The notes beneath the pieces were generated by a model that saw only the letters and a program-made list of their open reading frames with translations, did not search any database and was not told where the DNA came from. The position numbers and the translations under genes are program-made. Shown one piece after another: positions 34,288 to 42,290 of a DNA stretch of 64,000 nucleotides. Within the stretch, counting starts at the first letter, position 1. Each line of letters starts with the position of its first letter. This stretch comes from Flavobacteriales bacterium. GTDB lineage: Bacteria; Bacteroidota; Bacteroidia; Flavobacteriales_F; PHOS-HE28. The DNA lies in NCBI GenBank assembly GCA_016699575.1, contig CP064979.1:1302001-1366000 (forward strand), read 5' to 3'.

Positions 34288-36489
34288 TCAGTCGGCGTGC
34301 TGCTCAATGGTCTGCTCCACTGCAGCGGGCTGTGCTCCATGCACACCAACAGCATCGGTTTTCGGCTCGTTGATGTGCGGCGCGATGATCAGCGCAACAA
34401 TGCTCGTGAGCTTGATAAGGATGTTCATGCTCGGACCGCTGGTGTCCTTGAACGGATCGCCCACGGTGTCGCCCGTTACTGCCGCTTGGTGGGGCGGCGA
34501 AGGCTTGTCGGCTTTGTGCTTGTAGTACATCACGCCGTCGATGTCCACGCCCTTCTCGAAGCTCTTCTTGGCATTGTCCCACGCGCCACCGGCATTGTTC
34601 TGGAACATGCCCATGAGCACACCGCTCACGGTGATGCCCGCGAGAAGGCCGCCCAAGGCTTCCGGGCCTACTAGGAAACCAACGAGGATCGGCGAGATCA
34701 ACGCAAGTGCGCCCGGCGCGATCATCTCGCGGATGGATGCCTTGGTACTGATGGCCACGCACTTCTCGTACTCGGGTTTGCCCTTTCCTTCCATGATGCC
34801 GGGGATCTCGCGGAACTGGCGACGCACCTCCTTCACCATGTCCATGGCGGCTTTGCCCACCGCGCTGATGGCGAGACTGCTGAAGAAGAAGGGGATCATG
34901 CCCCCCACGAACAGCATCGCAAGCACGTCGGCCTTGTAGATGTCGATGCCCGTGATGCCCGACATGCCAACGTACGCAGCGAACAAGGCGAGCGCGGTCA
35001 AGGCTGCCGACGCGATCGCGAAGCCTTTGCCAGTGGCGGCGGTGGTGTTGCCCACAGCATCCAGATTGTCGGTGCGCTCACGCACTTCTTTCGGCAGTCC
35101 GCTCATCTCAGCGATACCGCCCGCGTTGTCGGCGATGGGCCCGAAAGCATCGATGGCCAATTGCATGGCCGTGGTGGCCATCATGCCAGCTGCTGCGATG
35201 GCCACGCCGTACATACCAGCCAGAGCGAACGAACCCCAGATACCGGCTGCCAGGAGAAGAATGGGGAGCACCGTGCTCTCCATGCCCATGGCCAAACCAC
35301 CGATCACGTTCGTGCCGTGGCCCGTTCCGCTCTTGCGCACAATGCTCAGCACCGGGCGACGGCCCATGCTGGTGTAGTACTCCGTGACCATGCTCATAAG
35401 CGTGCCCACGACGAGTCCCAGAATGATGGCCCAGAAAACGTTCATGCTGGTGATCGGTGTGGAAACACCGCCACGAACGAACTCCATCGTCGGCGGAAGC
35501 ATCCACTGCACCAGCGGATAGCTGCTGATGGCCACAAGGATCATAGCGCCCCAGTTGCCTTTGTTCAGGGCCGCCATCACGCTGTCGCTGTCCTTGCTGA
35601 TGCGCACGAAGAAGGTGCCGATGATGGAGAACAAAACACCAAGACCTGCGATGACCATGGGCAGTAGGATCGGGGCCATGCCACCAAAATTGTCAGCGCT
35701 CACCACCTCACGACCGAGCACCATGGTGGCCAGCATCGTAGCCACGTAACTGCCGAAAAGGTCGGCGCCCATACCAGCCACATCACCCACGTTGTCGCCA
35801 ACGTTGTCGGCGATGGTTGCAGGGTTGCGCGCGTCATCCTCAGGGATACCGGCTTCCACCTTGCCCACCAGGTCGGCACCGACGTCTGCGGCCTTGGTAT
35901 AGATGCCACCGCCCACGCGTGCGAAGAGCGCGATGCTTTCAGCACCGAGCGAGAAGCCTGCCAGCACTTCGAGGCACTTCATCATCTCCTCGCCGTTCGC
36001 TCCGGCATCGCCCACGTACATCCGCAGGAACACAATGAACAGAGTGCTCAGGCCCACCACGGCGAGACCAGCAACGCCGAGCCCCATAACGGTGCCGCCG
36101 TTAAAGCTCACCTGAAGGCCCTTGGCCAAGCTGGTACGCGCTGCTTGCGTAGTGCGAACGTTTGCCTTCGTGGCGATGCTCATGCCGATCCAACCGGCGA
36201 AGGCACTGAAGAACGCTCCGATGATGAAGGCGATGGCAATGACCCAGTCGCTGTGCGGATGAAGCGTGCCGCTCCATGCAAGGAGAACAGCGGCGATGAC
36301 GGCGAACACCCCGAGCACCTTCCATTCAGCCTTCAAAAAGGCGCTGGCACCCCGGGCGATGTAGCCCGCGAGCTCCTTCATACTGGCGTCGCCCGCATCC
36401 TGCTTGTTCACCCACATCGCCTTGGCGACCATCACCACAAGGCCCACCACACCCATCAGGGGGATGTAGTACATCAGTTCACTTCCCAT
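34288..36489 (-). CDS. hppA: Membrane-bound, K+-dependent-type ion-pumping pyrophosphatase
   Basis: 733 residues from MGSELMYYIPLMGVVGLVVM; an in-frame ATG at 36687 is inside a non-coding inverted repeat. About 16 membrane spans. Substrate motifs DVGADLVGKVEAGIPEDDAR and ADNVGDNVGDVAGMGADLFG and the late DNAKKSFE are present. The GNTTAATGKG motif has Ala where K+-independent pumps have Lys, so this is the K+-dependent class. Whether it pumps Na+, H+ or both cannot be read safely. It couples PPi hydrolysis to ion export. A TATTTTCG box and a GGGGGTACCCCC hairpin lie in its leader. Confidence 0.93.
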   Translation of the reverse strand: MGSELMYYIPLMGVVGLVVMVAKAMWVNKQDAGDASMKELAGYIARGASAFLKAEWKVLGVFAVIAAVLLAWSGTLHPHSDWVIAIAFIIGAFFSAFAGWIGMSIATKANVRTTQAARTSLAKGLQVSFNGGTVMGLGVAGLAVVGLSTLFIVFLRMYVGDAGANGEEMMKCLEVLAGFSLGAESIALFARVGGGIYTKAADVGADLVGKVEAGIPEDDARNPATIADNVGDNVGDVAGMGADLFGSYVATMLATMVLGREVVSADNFGGMAPILLPMVIAGLGVLFSIIGTFFVRISKDSDSVMAALNKGNWGAMILVAISSYPLVQWMLPPTMEFVRGGVSTPITSMNVFWAIILGLVVGTLMSMVTEYYTSMGRRPVLSIVRKSGTGHGTNVIGGLAMGMESTVLPILLLAAGIWGSFALAGMYGVAIAAAGMMATTAMQLAIDAFGPIADNAGGIAEMSGLPKEVRERTDNLDAVGNTTAATGKGFAIASAALTALALFAAYVGMSGITGIDIYKADVLAMLFVGGMIPFFFSSLAISAVGKAAMDMVKEVRRQFREIPGIMEGKGKPEYEKCVAISTKASIREMIAPGALALISPILVGFLVGPEALGGLLAGITVSGVLMGMFQNNAGGAWDNAKKSFEKGVDIDGVMYYKHKADKPSPPHQAAVTGDTVGDPFKDTSGPSMNILIKLTSIVALIIAPHINEPKTDAVGVHGAQPAAVEQTIEQHAD

Positions 36490-36521
36490 GTCTTCGTCTT
36501 TGTTGTTCTCGTTGTCCCTCA

Positions 36522-36533
36522 GGGGGTACCCCC
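36522..36533 (-). promoter_or_regulatory. GGGGGTACCCCC hairpin in the hppA leader
   Basis: Perfect 12-bp palindrome between the putative -7 box (36547-36554) and the hppA start, so it would be transcribed in the 5' leader. Confidence 0.4.
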
Positions 36534-36546
36534 CAGGAAAGGGCGG

Positions 36547-36554
36547 CGAAAATA
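36547..36554 (-). promoter_or_regulatory. Putative -7 box TATTTTCG for hppA
   Basis: 57 bp before the hppA ATG, which leaves a leader longer than for most genes here. The leader contains the GGGGGTACCCCC palindrome. Confidence 0.4.
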
Positions 36555-36584
36555 ACCAAGCGCTTGAATGCGCTATTCGCTCAT

Positions 36585-36699
36585 GGCTTTTGGCCTTTGG
36601 CCGGGCAGTGCAGTCCGCCAAGTTGTACTCAACGCAGGTGCTGGGGTTGGGCAATGAAGGGACCTCAGTGACCCACTGCCCGGCCAAAGGCCAAAAGCC
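36585..36699. repeat. 26-bp perfect inverted repeat around a 63-bp core
   Basis: Arm 36585-36610 is the exact reverse complement of arm 36674-36699. Each contains GGCCTTTGGCC-type strings. The arms enclose 63 bp without coding features, between pdhB and hppA. Confidence 0.6.
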
Positions 36700-36721
36700 A
36701 ACAGCAATCGGCTAGCGCTGA

Positions 36722-37705
36722 CTACTTCACCACGTACATCACCTCTTTCACCGCATTCACCACGCGGGCCACGTTGGGCAGGGAGGCCTCGATGAGCGGA
36801 ATGCTGAAGGGCAACGGCGTGTCTGCCTGGTTGATGCGCACCACCGGGGCGTCCAGGTAGTCGAAGGCATCCTTCTGCACACGGTACGCCAGTTCACTGG
36901 CAATGGAAGCCATGGGCCAGCACTCGTCCACAACAACCAAGCGGTTGGTCTTCTTCACGCTGTTCACGATGGTGGGCACGTCGAATGGGCGGATCGTGCG
37001 CAGGTCGATGACTTCGGCGCTGATTCCCTCCTTCTGTAGTTCCTCCGCAGCGCCCAAGGCCACCTTCATCATCTTGCCGAAGCTCACGATGGTGACTTGG
37101 GCGCCCTTGCGCTTCACATCGGCCACACCGATGGGCAGCAGGTACTCGCCATCGGGCACCTCGCCCTTGTCGCCGTACATCTTCTCGCTCTCGAGGAAAA
37201 GCACCGGATCGTCGTCGCGGATGGCGCTCTTCAGAAGGCCCTTCGCATCGTATGGATTGCTCACGGTGATGACCTTCAGGCCGGGGATGTTGGCGTAGAA
37301 GGCCTCGTAGCTCTGGCTGTGCGTGGCGGCCAGCTGGCCCGCGCTGCCATTGCCCCCGCGGAACACGATGGGCACGTGGAACTGCCCGCCGCTCATCTGC
37401 AGCATTTTGGCCGCGTGGTTGATGATCTGGTCGCTGGCGAGCACGGCGAAGTTCCAGGTCATGAACTCCACGATGGGGCGTAGGCCGTTCATGGCGGCGC
37501 CCACGGCAATGCCCGTAAAGCCCAACTCGCTGATCGGTGTATCGATGATCCGCTTCGCCCCGAACTCAGCCAGCATGCCCTTGCTCACTTTGTAGGCGCC
37601 ATCGTACTCGGCCACCTCCTCGCCCATGAGGAAGACGTTCGGGTCGCGGCGCATCTCTTCGGACATTGCCTCGTTGAGGGCCTCACGGAATTGGATGGTG
37701 CGCAT
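36722..37705 (-). CDS. pdhB: Pyruvate dehydrogenase E1 component, beta subunit
   Basis: 327 residues from MRTIQFREALNEAMSEEMRR, the conserved E1-beta start. Transketolase-like pyrimidine-binding region (VFLMGEEVAEYDGAYKVSKG, DTPISELGFTGIAVGAAMNG) and C-terminal transketolase domain (EVIDLRTIRPFD, VVVDECWPMAS). With E1-alpha it decarboxylates pyruvate for acetyl-CoA formation. The alpha and E2 genes are not adjacent, as often in Bacteroidota. A TACTTTCG box lies 20 bp upstream. Confidence 0.92.
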   Translation of the reverse strand: MRTIQFREALNEAMSEEMRRDPNVFLMGEEVAEYDGAYKVSKGMLAEFGAKRIIDTPISELGFTGIAVGAAMNGLRPIVEFMTWNFAVLASDQIINHAAKMLQMSGGQFHVPIVFRGGNGSAGQLAATHSQSYEAFYANIPGLKVITVSNPYDAKGLLKSAIRDDDPVLFLESEKMYGDKGEVPDGEYLLPIGVADVKRKGAQVTIVSFGKMMKVALGAAEELQKEGISAEVIDLRTIRPFDVPTIVNSVKKTNRLVVVDECWPMASIASELAYRVQKDAFDYLDAPVVRINQADTPLPFSIPLIEASLPNVARVVNAVKEVMYVVK

Positions 37706-37725
37706 GGGTTGGAACGTCGGGGGGC

Positions 37726-37733
37726 CGAAAGTA
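37726..37733 (-). promoter_or_regulatory. Putative -7 box TACTTTCG for pdhB
   Basis: Minus strand, 20 bp before the pdhB ATG; the same octamer precedes at least three other genes in the window. Confidence 0.45.
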
Positions 37734-37799
37734 GAAGCCAACGCCCACGCCTCGTCGCATCCGGCCCTGCTCCGGGCCGTGCTCAGCAACCTGTCCTCG

Positions 37800-38291
37800 T
37801 CAAAGGGTCTCCACCTGCCTCTGCGGTGTCCGCAACGTAGCATCCTTTCCGATCAAAGCGTGTCCGGTGAACGTCTTGGTCTCTCCAGCTCCGGTTGCGT
37901 TGTCCAACAGGGTCGCCGTGCCACGGATGCCGTCACCGAGGAGGATGATCTCCCAGCGGACCTCCACGGCGGCCCCCCCCTTCATCTCCGCACCAACCCT
38001 CAAGCTATCAACGCCGCTGCAGGTGTAGGGGAACGCACCCAGGCCTGAGCCGATGGGACCTACTGCCTCGAAACGGTCACTGGCGAAGATGAGCGTGTCG
38101 GTTGCCGGAGGACCATCCTGCAACGAGATCGCGTACGAGCGGCCGTTCATTGTGGCACAGCTCAGCGGCTCTGGTTCATTGTATTCGGATTGCGCGTCCG
38201 GCGGTGGTCCACCGGGAGTGGCATCCACTCCGCATGAGGCGGCGACACACAGTAGCCCGAAAGCTGGGAGAACCTTGCAGTAGGTGAGCAT
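37800..38291 (-). CDS. Hypothetical lipoprotein
   Basis: 163 residues from MLTYCKVLPAFGLLCVAASC; the lipobox VAASC around residue 20 predicts an acylated Cys. A Pro/Gly linker (GVDATPGGPPPDAQ) precedes a beta-rich domain (MNGRSYAISLQDGP, VEVRWEIILLGDGIRGTATL). Longer in-frame starts upstream are Cys/Trp-rich and unlikely. Unknown family. It lies between pdhB and the LamG gene on the same strand without obvious coupling. Confidence 0.65.
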   Translation of the reverse strand: MLTYCKVLPAFGLLCVAASCGVDATPGGPPPDAQSEYNEPEPLSCATMNGRSYAISLQDGPPATDTLIFASDRFEAVGPIGSGLGAFPYTCSGVDSLRVGAEMKGGAAVEVRWEIILLGDGIRGTATLLDNATGAGETKTFTGHALIGKDATLRTPQRQVETL

Positions 38292-38414
38292 GGTAAAGGT
38301 GTTTTGCCGCTCATGCACCGATCGTGTGCCGCAGCCTATCCACCTACATCGCCAAGCACCGAAAATTGTTCGAACGCAGTAGGAACGCCCCATCGCGGGG
38401 AAAGAGCTCCCCGG

Positions 38415-39770
38415 TCAGCGGGCAAGAACAAGCGGAAGGCTTCGCAGCACATCCCCCTTTCGGACAACTACCAGGTATTGGCCGTTCGGCAGGCCCGTCA
38501 GTGGCATCTCCCATCGGGCACCGACCACGGTCCCAGTCCGCACAGTGCGACCGATGGCGTCCGTGAGCATGAGCACGGCACCGGGTGCATCAGCTACCAC
38601 AACCCTGTCGTTCACCGCATCCAACCATACATGGAACGGTGCGTTGTTGGACTCGTCAATGCCCACACCCACCACCGTGTAGCAGGCACTGGTGTCCGTG
38701 CACCCGTTCTGCGTCACCTCCACGGCATAGCTACCGTCCAAGCTGGGCGTGAACTGCGTGCCCGTGGCGCCGGGGATCTCCGTGAAGCCGTTGTCGCAGT
38801 CGAGCCACTGGAGCTGCGCACCGCTGGCATCGGCGAAGAGGTTGATGTTGAGCGGGGTGACACCTACATCAACTGGTGTGACGGTGAGGTTGACAATGCT
38901 GTTCGTACTACAGCCGAGCGAATTGGTGATGGTGCCTGTGTAAGTGCCCGGCGCGCTCACCTGCTGCCCGTCAACGATGATGTGACCGCCCTGGCAGATG
39001 GTGATGGACTGGATGATCCCGCCCACGAACCCGTCAACGAAGTTGGAGGTCTGGCCGGTGAAAGCGAAGTTGTTCGGCGTGCCGTTGATGTTGCCCATAA
39101 GATCTTCAATGCTGGTGGTACCCGTGTTGTTGCCATTGGCAATGCCCTCCTCGAAACCGAACGCCAGTTGCAGGCCGGTCGTGTCAGCCACATCGCCATA
39201 GGCCAGGCATTCCACCTCCGTTGCGCTGACAGCCCGACTGAAGAGCGCCACCTCATCCAGGCGGCCGTCCAAGTAGAAGTGCTCCAACTGGAAGAGCAGA
39301 TCGCCCAAGAGGAAATCAACGGAGGTGTTCGTGATGGTGCCGTTGGCCGGGACCGAGGCGGTCAATGAACCGTTCATGTACAACTTCAACGCCGCTCCGT
39401 CGAAGACGAGCGCCGCATGTTGCCATTGGTTCACCATCACGCTCGTGCTCGAAACGGTGAAGGCCGCACCCGCACTATTGCGCAGACGGCCCTCCAAGGT
39501 GTTTGCCGGCGAGATCTGCAGCAGGTAGAAGTCGCAATCGAACTCGTTGCGCATACCGGCCAGGCAGTCGAAGTCGGGGTAGAACGGAGCCGTGTTGCGC
39601 GGGTAGAAGCGGCAGGCCAGCGTTAGGCCGGGCGCATTGGCGATGAGCGCCGAGGCTGTCGGCACCACAACGTTGTCGTCGATGCCATCGAAGTCGAGTG
39701 CCGTGTTCTGGGCGGAGGAATTGAGGGTCGCAATAAGGATGAATACGGCGGAAGCGTAGCGTGGGGCCAT
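38415..39770 (-). CDS. LamG/concanavalin-like secreted protein with T9SS type-A signal
   Basis: 451 residues from MAPRYASAVFILIATLNSSA, a signal peptide. Residues about 20-210 form a LamG-like jelly roll (ALDFDGIDDNVVVPTASALI, WQHAALVFDGAALKLYMNGS, LDEVALFSRAVSATEVECLA). About 240-370 are Ig-like beta repeats (GTYTGTITNSLGCSTNS). The end is a type-A T9SS domain (AVLMLTDAIGRTVRT, LTGLPNGQYLVVVRKGD). It likely binds carbohydrate or other ligands at the surface. A TACTTTCA box lies 21 bp upstream. Confidence 0.83.
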   Translation of the reverse strand: MAPRYASAVFILIATLNSSAQNTALDFDGIDDNVVVPTASALIANAPGLTLACRFYPRNTAPFYPDFDCLAGMRNEFDCDFYLLQISPANTLEGRLRNSAGAAFTVSSTSVMVNQWQHAALVFDGAALKLYMNGSLTASVPANGTITNTSVDFLLGDLLFQLEHFYLDGRLDEVALFSRAVSATEVECLAYGDVADTTGLQLAFGFEEGIANGNNTGTTSIEDLMGNINGTPNNFAFTGQTSNFVDGFVGGIIQSITICQGGHIIVDGQQVSAPGTYTGTITNSLGCSTNSIVNLTVTPVDVGVTPLNINLFADASGAQLQWLDCDNGFTEIPGATGTQFTPSLDGSYAVEVTQNGCTDTSACYTVVGVGIDESNNAPFHVWLDAVNDRVVVADAPGAVLMLTDAIGRTVRTGTVVGARWEMPLTGLPNGQYLVVVRKGDVLRSLPLVLAR

Positions 39771-39791
39771 GGTCTTGGGTTCAGTGGGTCG

Positions 39792-39799
39792 TGAAAGTA
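39792..39799 (-). promoter_or_regulatory. Putative -7 box TACTTTCA for the LamG gene
   Basis: Minus strand, 21 bp before the LamG gene start and 9 bp from the etfB box on the other strand: a compact divergent promoter. Confidence 0.4.
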
Positions 39800-39808
39800 G
39801 ATGCTGGC

Positions 39809-39816
39809 TAAGTTTG
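39809..39816 (+). promoter_or_regulatory. Putative -7 box TAAGTTTG for etfBA
   Basis: Exact match to the Bacteroidetes TAnnTTTG consensus, 18 bp before the etfB ATG. Confidence 0.5.
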
Positions 39817-39834
39817 CCGCCCCTTCCAGCGGAC

Positions 39835-40578
39835 ATGAAATTCCTTGTTCTCATCAGCCAGGTGCCGGACACCACTGCGCGCATAGCCTTCACCAACAAC
39901 GACACACAGTACGACGGCAACGGCGTAACGTGGATCGTGAACCCTTACGACGAGTGGTACGCCTTGGTGCGCGCGCTCGAACTGAAGGAAGCGGCCGGCA
40001 GCGGCACGGTGACCACCATCACGGTGGGCGGCGCCGACAATGAGGCCACCATCCGCAAGGCGCTGGCCATCGGGGCTGATGATGCCGTGCGCATCGACGC
40101 ACAACCCGCCGATGCCTACGGCGTAGCTGCACAGATCGCAGCTTGGGCCAAGGACAAGGGCTTCGATCTGGTGCTGGCCGGAAAAGAAACGATCGACCAC
40201 AACGGCAGCCAGGTGGGCGCCATGGTGGCCGAACTGCTGGATATGCCGTACGTGCCGTTGGCCAGCAAGCTGGACCTCGCGGGCAACACCGCCACCATCG
40301 AACGCGATGTGCCCGGTGGTGTGGAAGTGCTGGAAGTGAACACTCCTTTCGTGCTAAGCGCCGCTAAAGGGATGGCCGAGCAGCGGATCCCCAACATGCG
40401 TGGCATCATGGCGGCGCGCACCAAGCCATTGACCGTGGTCCCCGCCGTTGCGGTGGACACGCTCTCGGCCAACGTGAAGTTCGAGCTGCCCCCGGCCAAG
40501 AAGGCCGTGAAGATGATCCCGGCGGACCAGGCCGGGCAGCTGATCGAGCTGCTGCATACAGAAGCCAAGGTGATCTAG
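39835..40578 (+). CDS. etfB: Electron transfer flavoprotein, beta subunit
   Basis: 247 residues from MKFLVLISQVPDTTARIAFT. Adenine-nucleotide alpha-hydrolase-like fold with the AMP-binding region (LVLAGKETIDHNGSQVGAMV) and the EtfB signature around LPYVPLASKLDL-like sequence (MPYVPLASKLD), then VLEVNTPFVLSAAKGM and RIPNMRGIMAARTKP. It pairs with EtfA to move electrons from acyl-CoA dehydrogenases to the quinone pool. etfA follows 73 bp downstream, separated by a tandem purine repeat. Confidence 0.93.
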   Translation: MKFLVLISQVPDTTARIAFTNNDTQYDGNGVTWIVNPYDEWYALVRALELKEAAGSGTVTTITVGGADNEATIRKALAIGADDAVRIDAQPADAYGVAAQIAAWAKDKGFDLVLAGKETIDHNGSQVGAMVAELLDMPYVPLASKLDLAGNTATIERDVPGGVEVLEVNTPFVLSAAKGMAEQRIPNMRGIMAARTKPLTVVPAVAVDTLSANVKFELPPAKKAVKMIPADQAGQLIELLHTEAKVI

Positions 40579-40585
40579 AAGGAAA

Positions 40586-40627
40586 GTGGAAAGCTGAAAG
40601 TGGAAAGCTGAAAGGAGAAAGCTGAAA
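40586..40627 (+). repeat. Three tandem 14-bp GTGGAAAGCTGAAA units
   Basis: GTGGAAAGCTGAAA at 40586-40599 and 40600-40613, then GGAGAAAGCTGAAA at 40614-40627, in the etfB-etfA gap. A one-mismatch relative occurs at 9473-9502. Confidence 0.7.
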
Positions 40628-40651
40628 CAGGAAATCAGGAAAGACGGACCC

Positions 40652-41608
40652 ATGAGCGTACTTGTATTCGTTGACACCCGCGGCGAAAAACTGCCGAAGG
40701 CCACGCAGGAAGCCATTACCTACGGCAAGCACATCGCGGCCAAGCTCGGTGGCACGGTCACGGCCGTCACCTTCGGCGATGCCGCCAACCTGGAAGCGCT
40801 AGGCGCGTTCGGTGCCAGCAACGTGGTGGTAGCCCGTGGTGTTAAATCCGTGGACAGCCAGCAGCTGACCACGCTTGTTGCCGAAACGGCCAAGGCCACC
40901 AACGCGCAGGTGGTTGTGTGCGTGCACGATGGAACAGGCAAAGCCGTGGCGCCGCGTGTTGCGGCGCGCTTGAAGGCCGGTCACGTCGCTGGTGCCATCG
41001 CGCTGCCGAACATGGACGGCGGCTTCACCGTGAAGCGCAACGTGTTCAGCGGGAAGGCACAGGCCATCGTGTCCATCACCAGCCCGGTGAAAGTCGTGAG
41101 CATTATGGCGAACAGCATTCCCATCGAGAACACCGGCGGCACGGCCATGGTGAGCGATTTCAGCGGCGATGTGGGCCCGGCCCGTGTAACGGTGAAAGAA
41201 GTGCGCAAGAGCGGCGGCGGCACACCCCTGCCCGAGGCGGAGATCGTGGTGAGCGCCGGACGCGGCATGAAAGGCCCCGAGAACTGGGCCCCAGTGGAAG
41301 AACTGGCCCGCGAACTGAAGGCCGCCACGGCCTGCAGCCGCCCGGTGGCTGACATGCACTGGCGCCCGCACCACGAGCATGTGGGCCAAACCGGCGTGGC
41401 CATACGCCCGAACTGCTACATCGCCATCGGCATCAGTGGCGCCATCCAGCACCTGGCCGGGGTGAACCAGAGCAAGGTGATCGCGGTGATCAACAAAGAT
41501 CCCGAAGCGCCCTTCTTCAAGGCCGCCGACTACGGCATCGTGGGCGATGCTGCGGAAGTGCTGCCACAGCTCATTGCGGCCGCCAAGAAGTTGAACGCGG
41601 AGCGCTGA
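40652..41608 (+). CDS. etfA: Electron transfer flavoprotein, alpha subunit
   Basis: 318 residues. N-terminal domain (MSVLVFVDTRGEKLPKATQE) and C-terminal FAD domain with VVSAGRGMKGPENW, the FAD-contacting GQTGVAIRPNCYIAIGISGA, and INKDPEAPFFKAADYGIVGD. Together with EtfB it forms the heterodimer carrying FAD and AMP in beta-oxidation or amino-acid catabolism. Length typical. Co-directional with etfB. Confidence 0.95.
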   Translation: MSVLVFVDTRGEKLPKATQEAITYGKHIAAKLGGTVTAVTFGDAANLEALGAFGASNVVVARGVKSVDSQQLTTLVAETAKATNAQVVVCVHDGTGKAVAPRVAARLKAGHVAGAIALPNMDGGFTVKRNVFSGKAQAIVSITSPVKVVSIMANSIPIENTGGTAMVSDFSGDVGPARVTVKEVRKSGGGTPLPEAEIVVSAGRGMKGPENWAPVEELARELKAATACSRPVADMHWRPHHEHVGQTGVAIRPNCYIAIGISGAIQHLAGVNQSKVIAVINKDPEAPFFKAADYGIVGDAAEVLPQLIAAAKKLNAER

Positions 41609-41627
41609 TCCACACGGACCCGCGGGT

Positions 41628-41635
41628 TATCTTCA
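41628..41635 (+). promoter_or_regulatory. Putative -7 box TATCTTCA
   Basis: 9 bp before the bifunctional nuclease ATG, so the transcript would have almost no leader. Confidence 0.35.
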
Positions 41636-41644
41636 CGGCCCCTG

Positions 41645-42247
41645 ATGGACAAGGTCGCTCTGCGCTTTCTGCGCATCACATACAGCCATACGCACGCAGG
41701 GGCCTACGCCCTCATCCTCACCGAAGTGGAAGGCGACCGCCGCCTGCCGATCATCATCGGCGGCGTGGAGGCCCAAGCCATTGCCATCCAGGTGGAGAAC
41801 ATCAAACCGGCGCGGCCCCTCACGCACGATCTCTTCAAAAGCCTCGGCGACCGTTTGGGCATCACCCTGAAGGAGGTCATCATCAACGACCTGGTCGAAG
41901 GCATCTTCCATGCGAAGCTGATCATGGAACAGAACGGCAAGGTGGCCGAGGTGGATGCGCGCAGCAGCGACGCCATTGCACTGGCCCTACGGTTCGACTG
42001 CCCCATCAATACCTACGAGTTCATCCTGAGCGCTGCCGGCTTGAAAGTGGAAGAGGGAGAAGAAGAGGAAGGCAAGGAGCAGAAAAAGCCTGCTCGTGCC
42101 GGCAAGGCCAAAACGGCCGAGAAGCCCATCACGGTGCAGAGCATGGATGAGCTTCAGCAACAGCTAAAGGAAGCGTTGGCCAACGAGGACTACGAGGCCG
42201 CCACCAAGCTGCGCGACGAGATCAAGCGCAGGGAGACGACGAACTGA
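41645..42247 (+). CDS. Bifunctional nuclease family (DUF151) protein with UvrB/C motif
   Basis: 200 residues. Residues about 1-135 are the BFN/DUF151 domain (LILTEVEGDRRLPIIIGGVE, ARSSDAIALALRFDCPI). A charged linker (EEGEEEEGKEQKKPARAGKA) follows, then a UvrB/UvrC coiled-coil motif (MDELQQQLKEALANEDYEAA) at about 170-200. Plant and bacterial members have reported RNase/DNase activity. The gene ends inside the left arm of a terminator hairpin. Confidence 0.85.
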   Translation: MDKVALRFLRITYSHTHAGAYALILTEVEGDRRLPIIIGGVEAQAIAIQVENIKPARPLTHDLFKSLGDRLGITLKEVIINDLVEGIFHAKLIMEQNGKVAEVDARSSDAIALALRFDCPINTYEFILSAAGLKVEEGEEEEGKEQKKPARAGKAKTAEKPITVQSMDELQQQLKEALANEDYEAATKLRDEIKRRETTN

Positions 42248-42281
42248 TCGCTCGAGCCCTGCGGCTTCAAGCGATCAGTTC
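42241..42281. terminator. Convergent terminator containing the BFN stop codon
   Basis: GAACTGATCGCT (42241-42252) and AGCGATCAGTTC (42270-42281) form a perfect 12-bp stem with a nested GAGCC/GGCT helix. The TGA stop of the nuclease is inside the left arm. It separates two convergent genes. Confidence 0.65.
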
Positions 42282-42290
42282 GTGCGTGCC

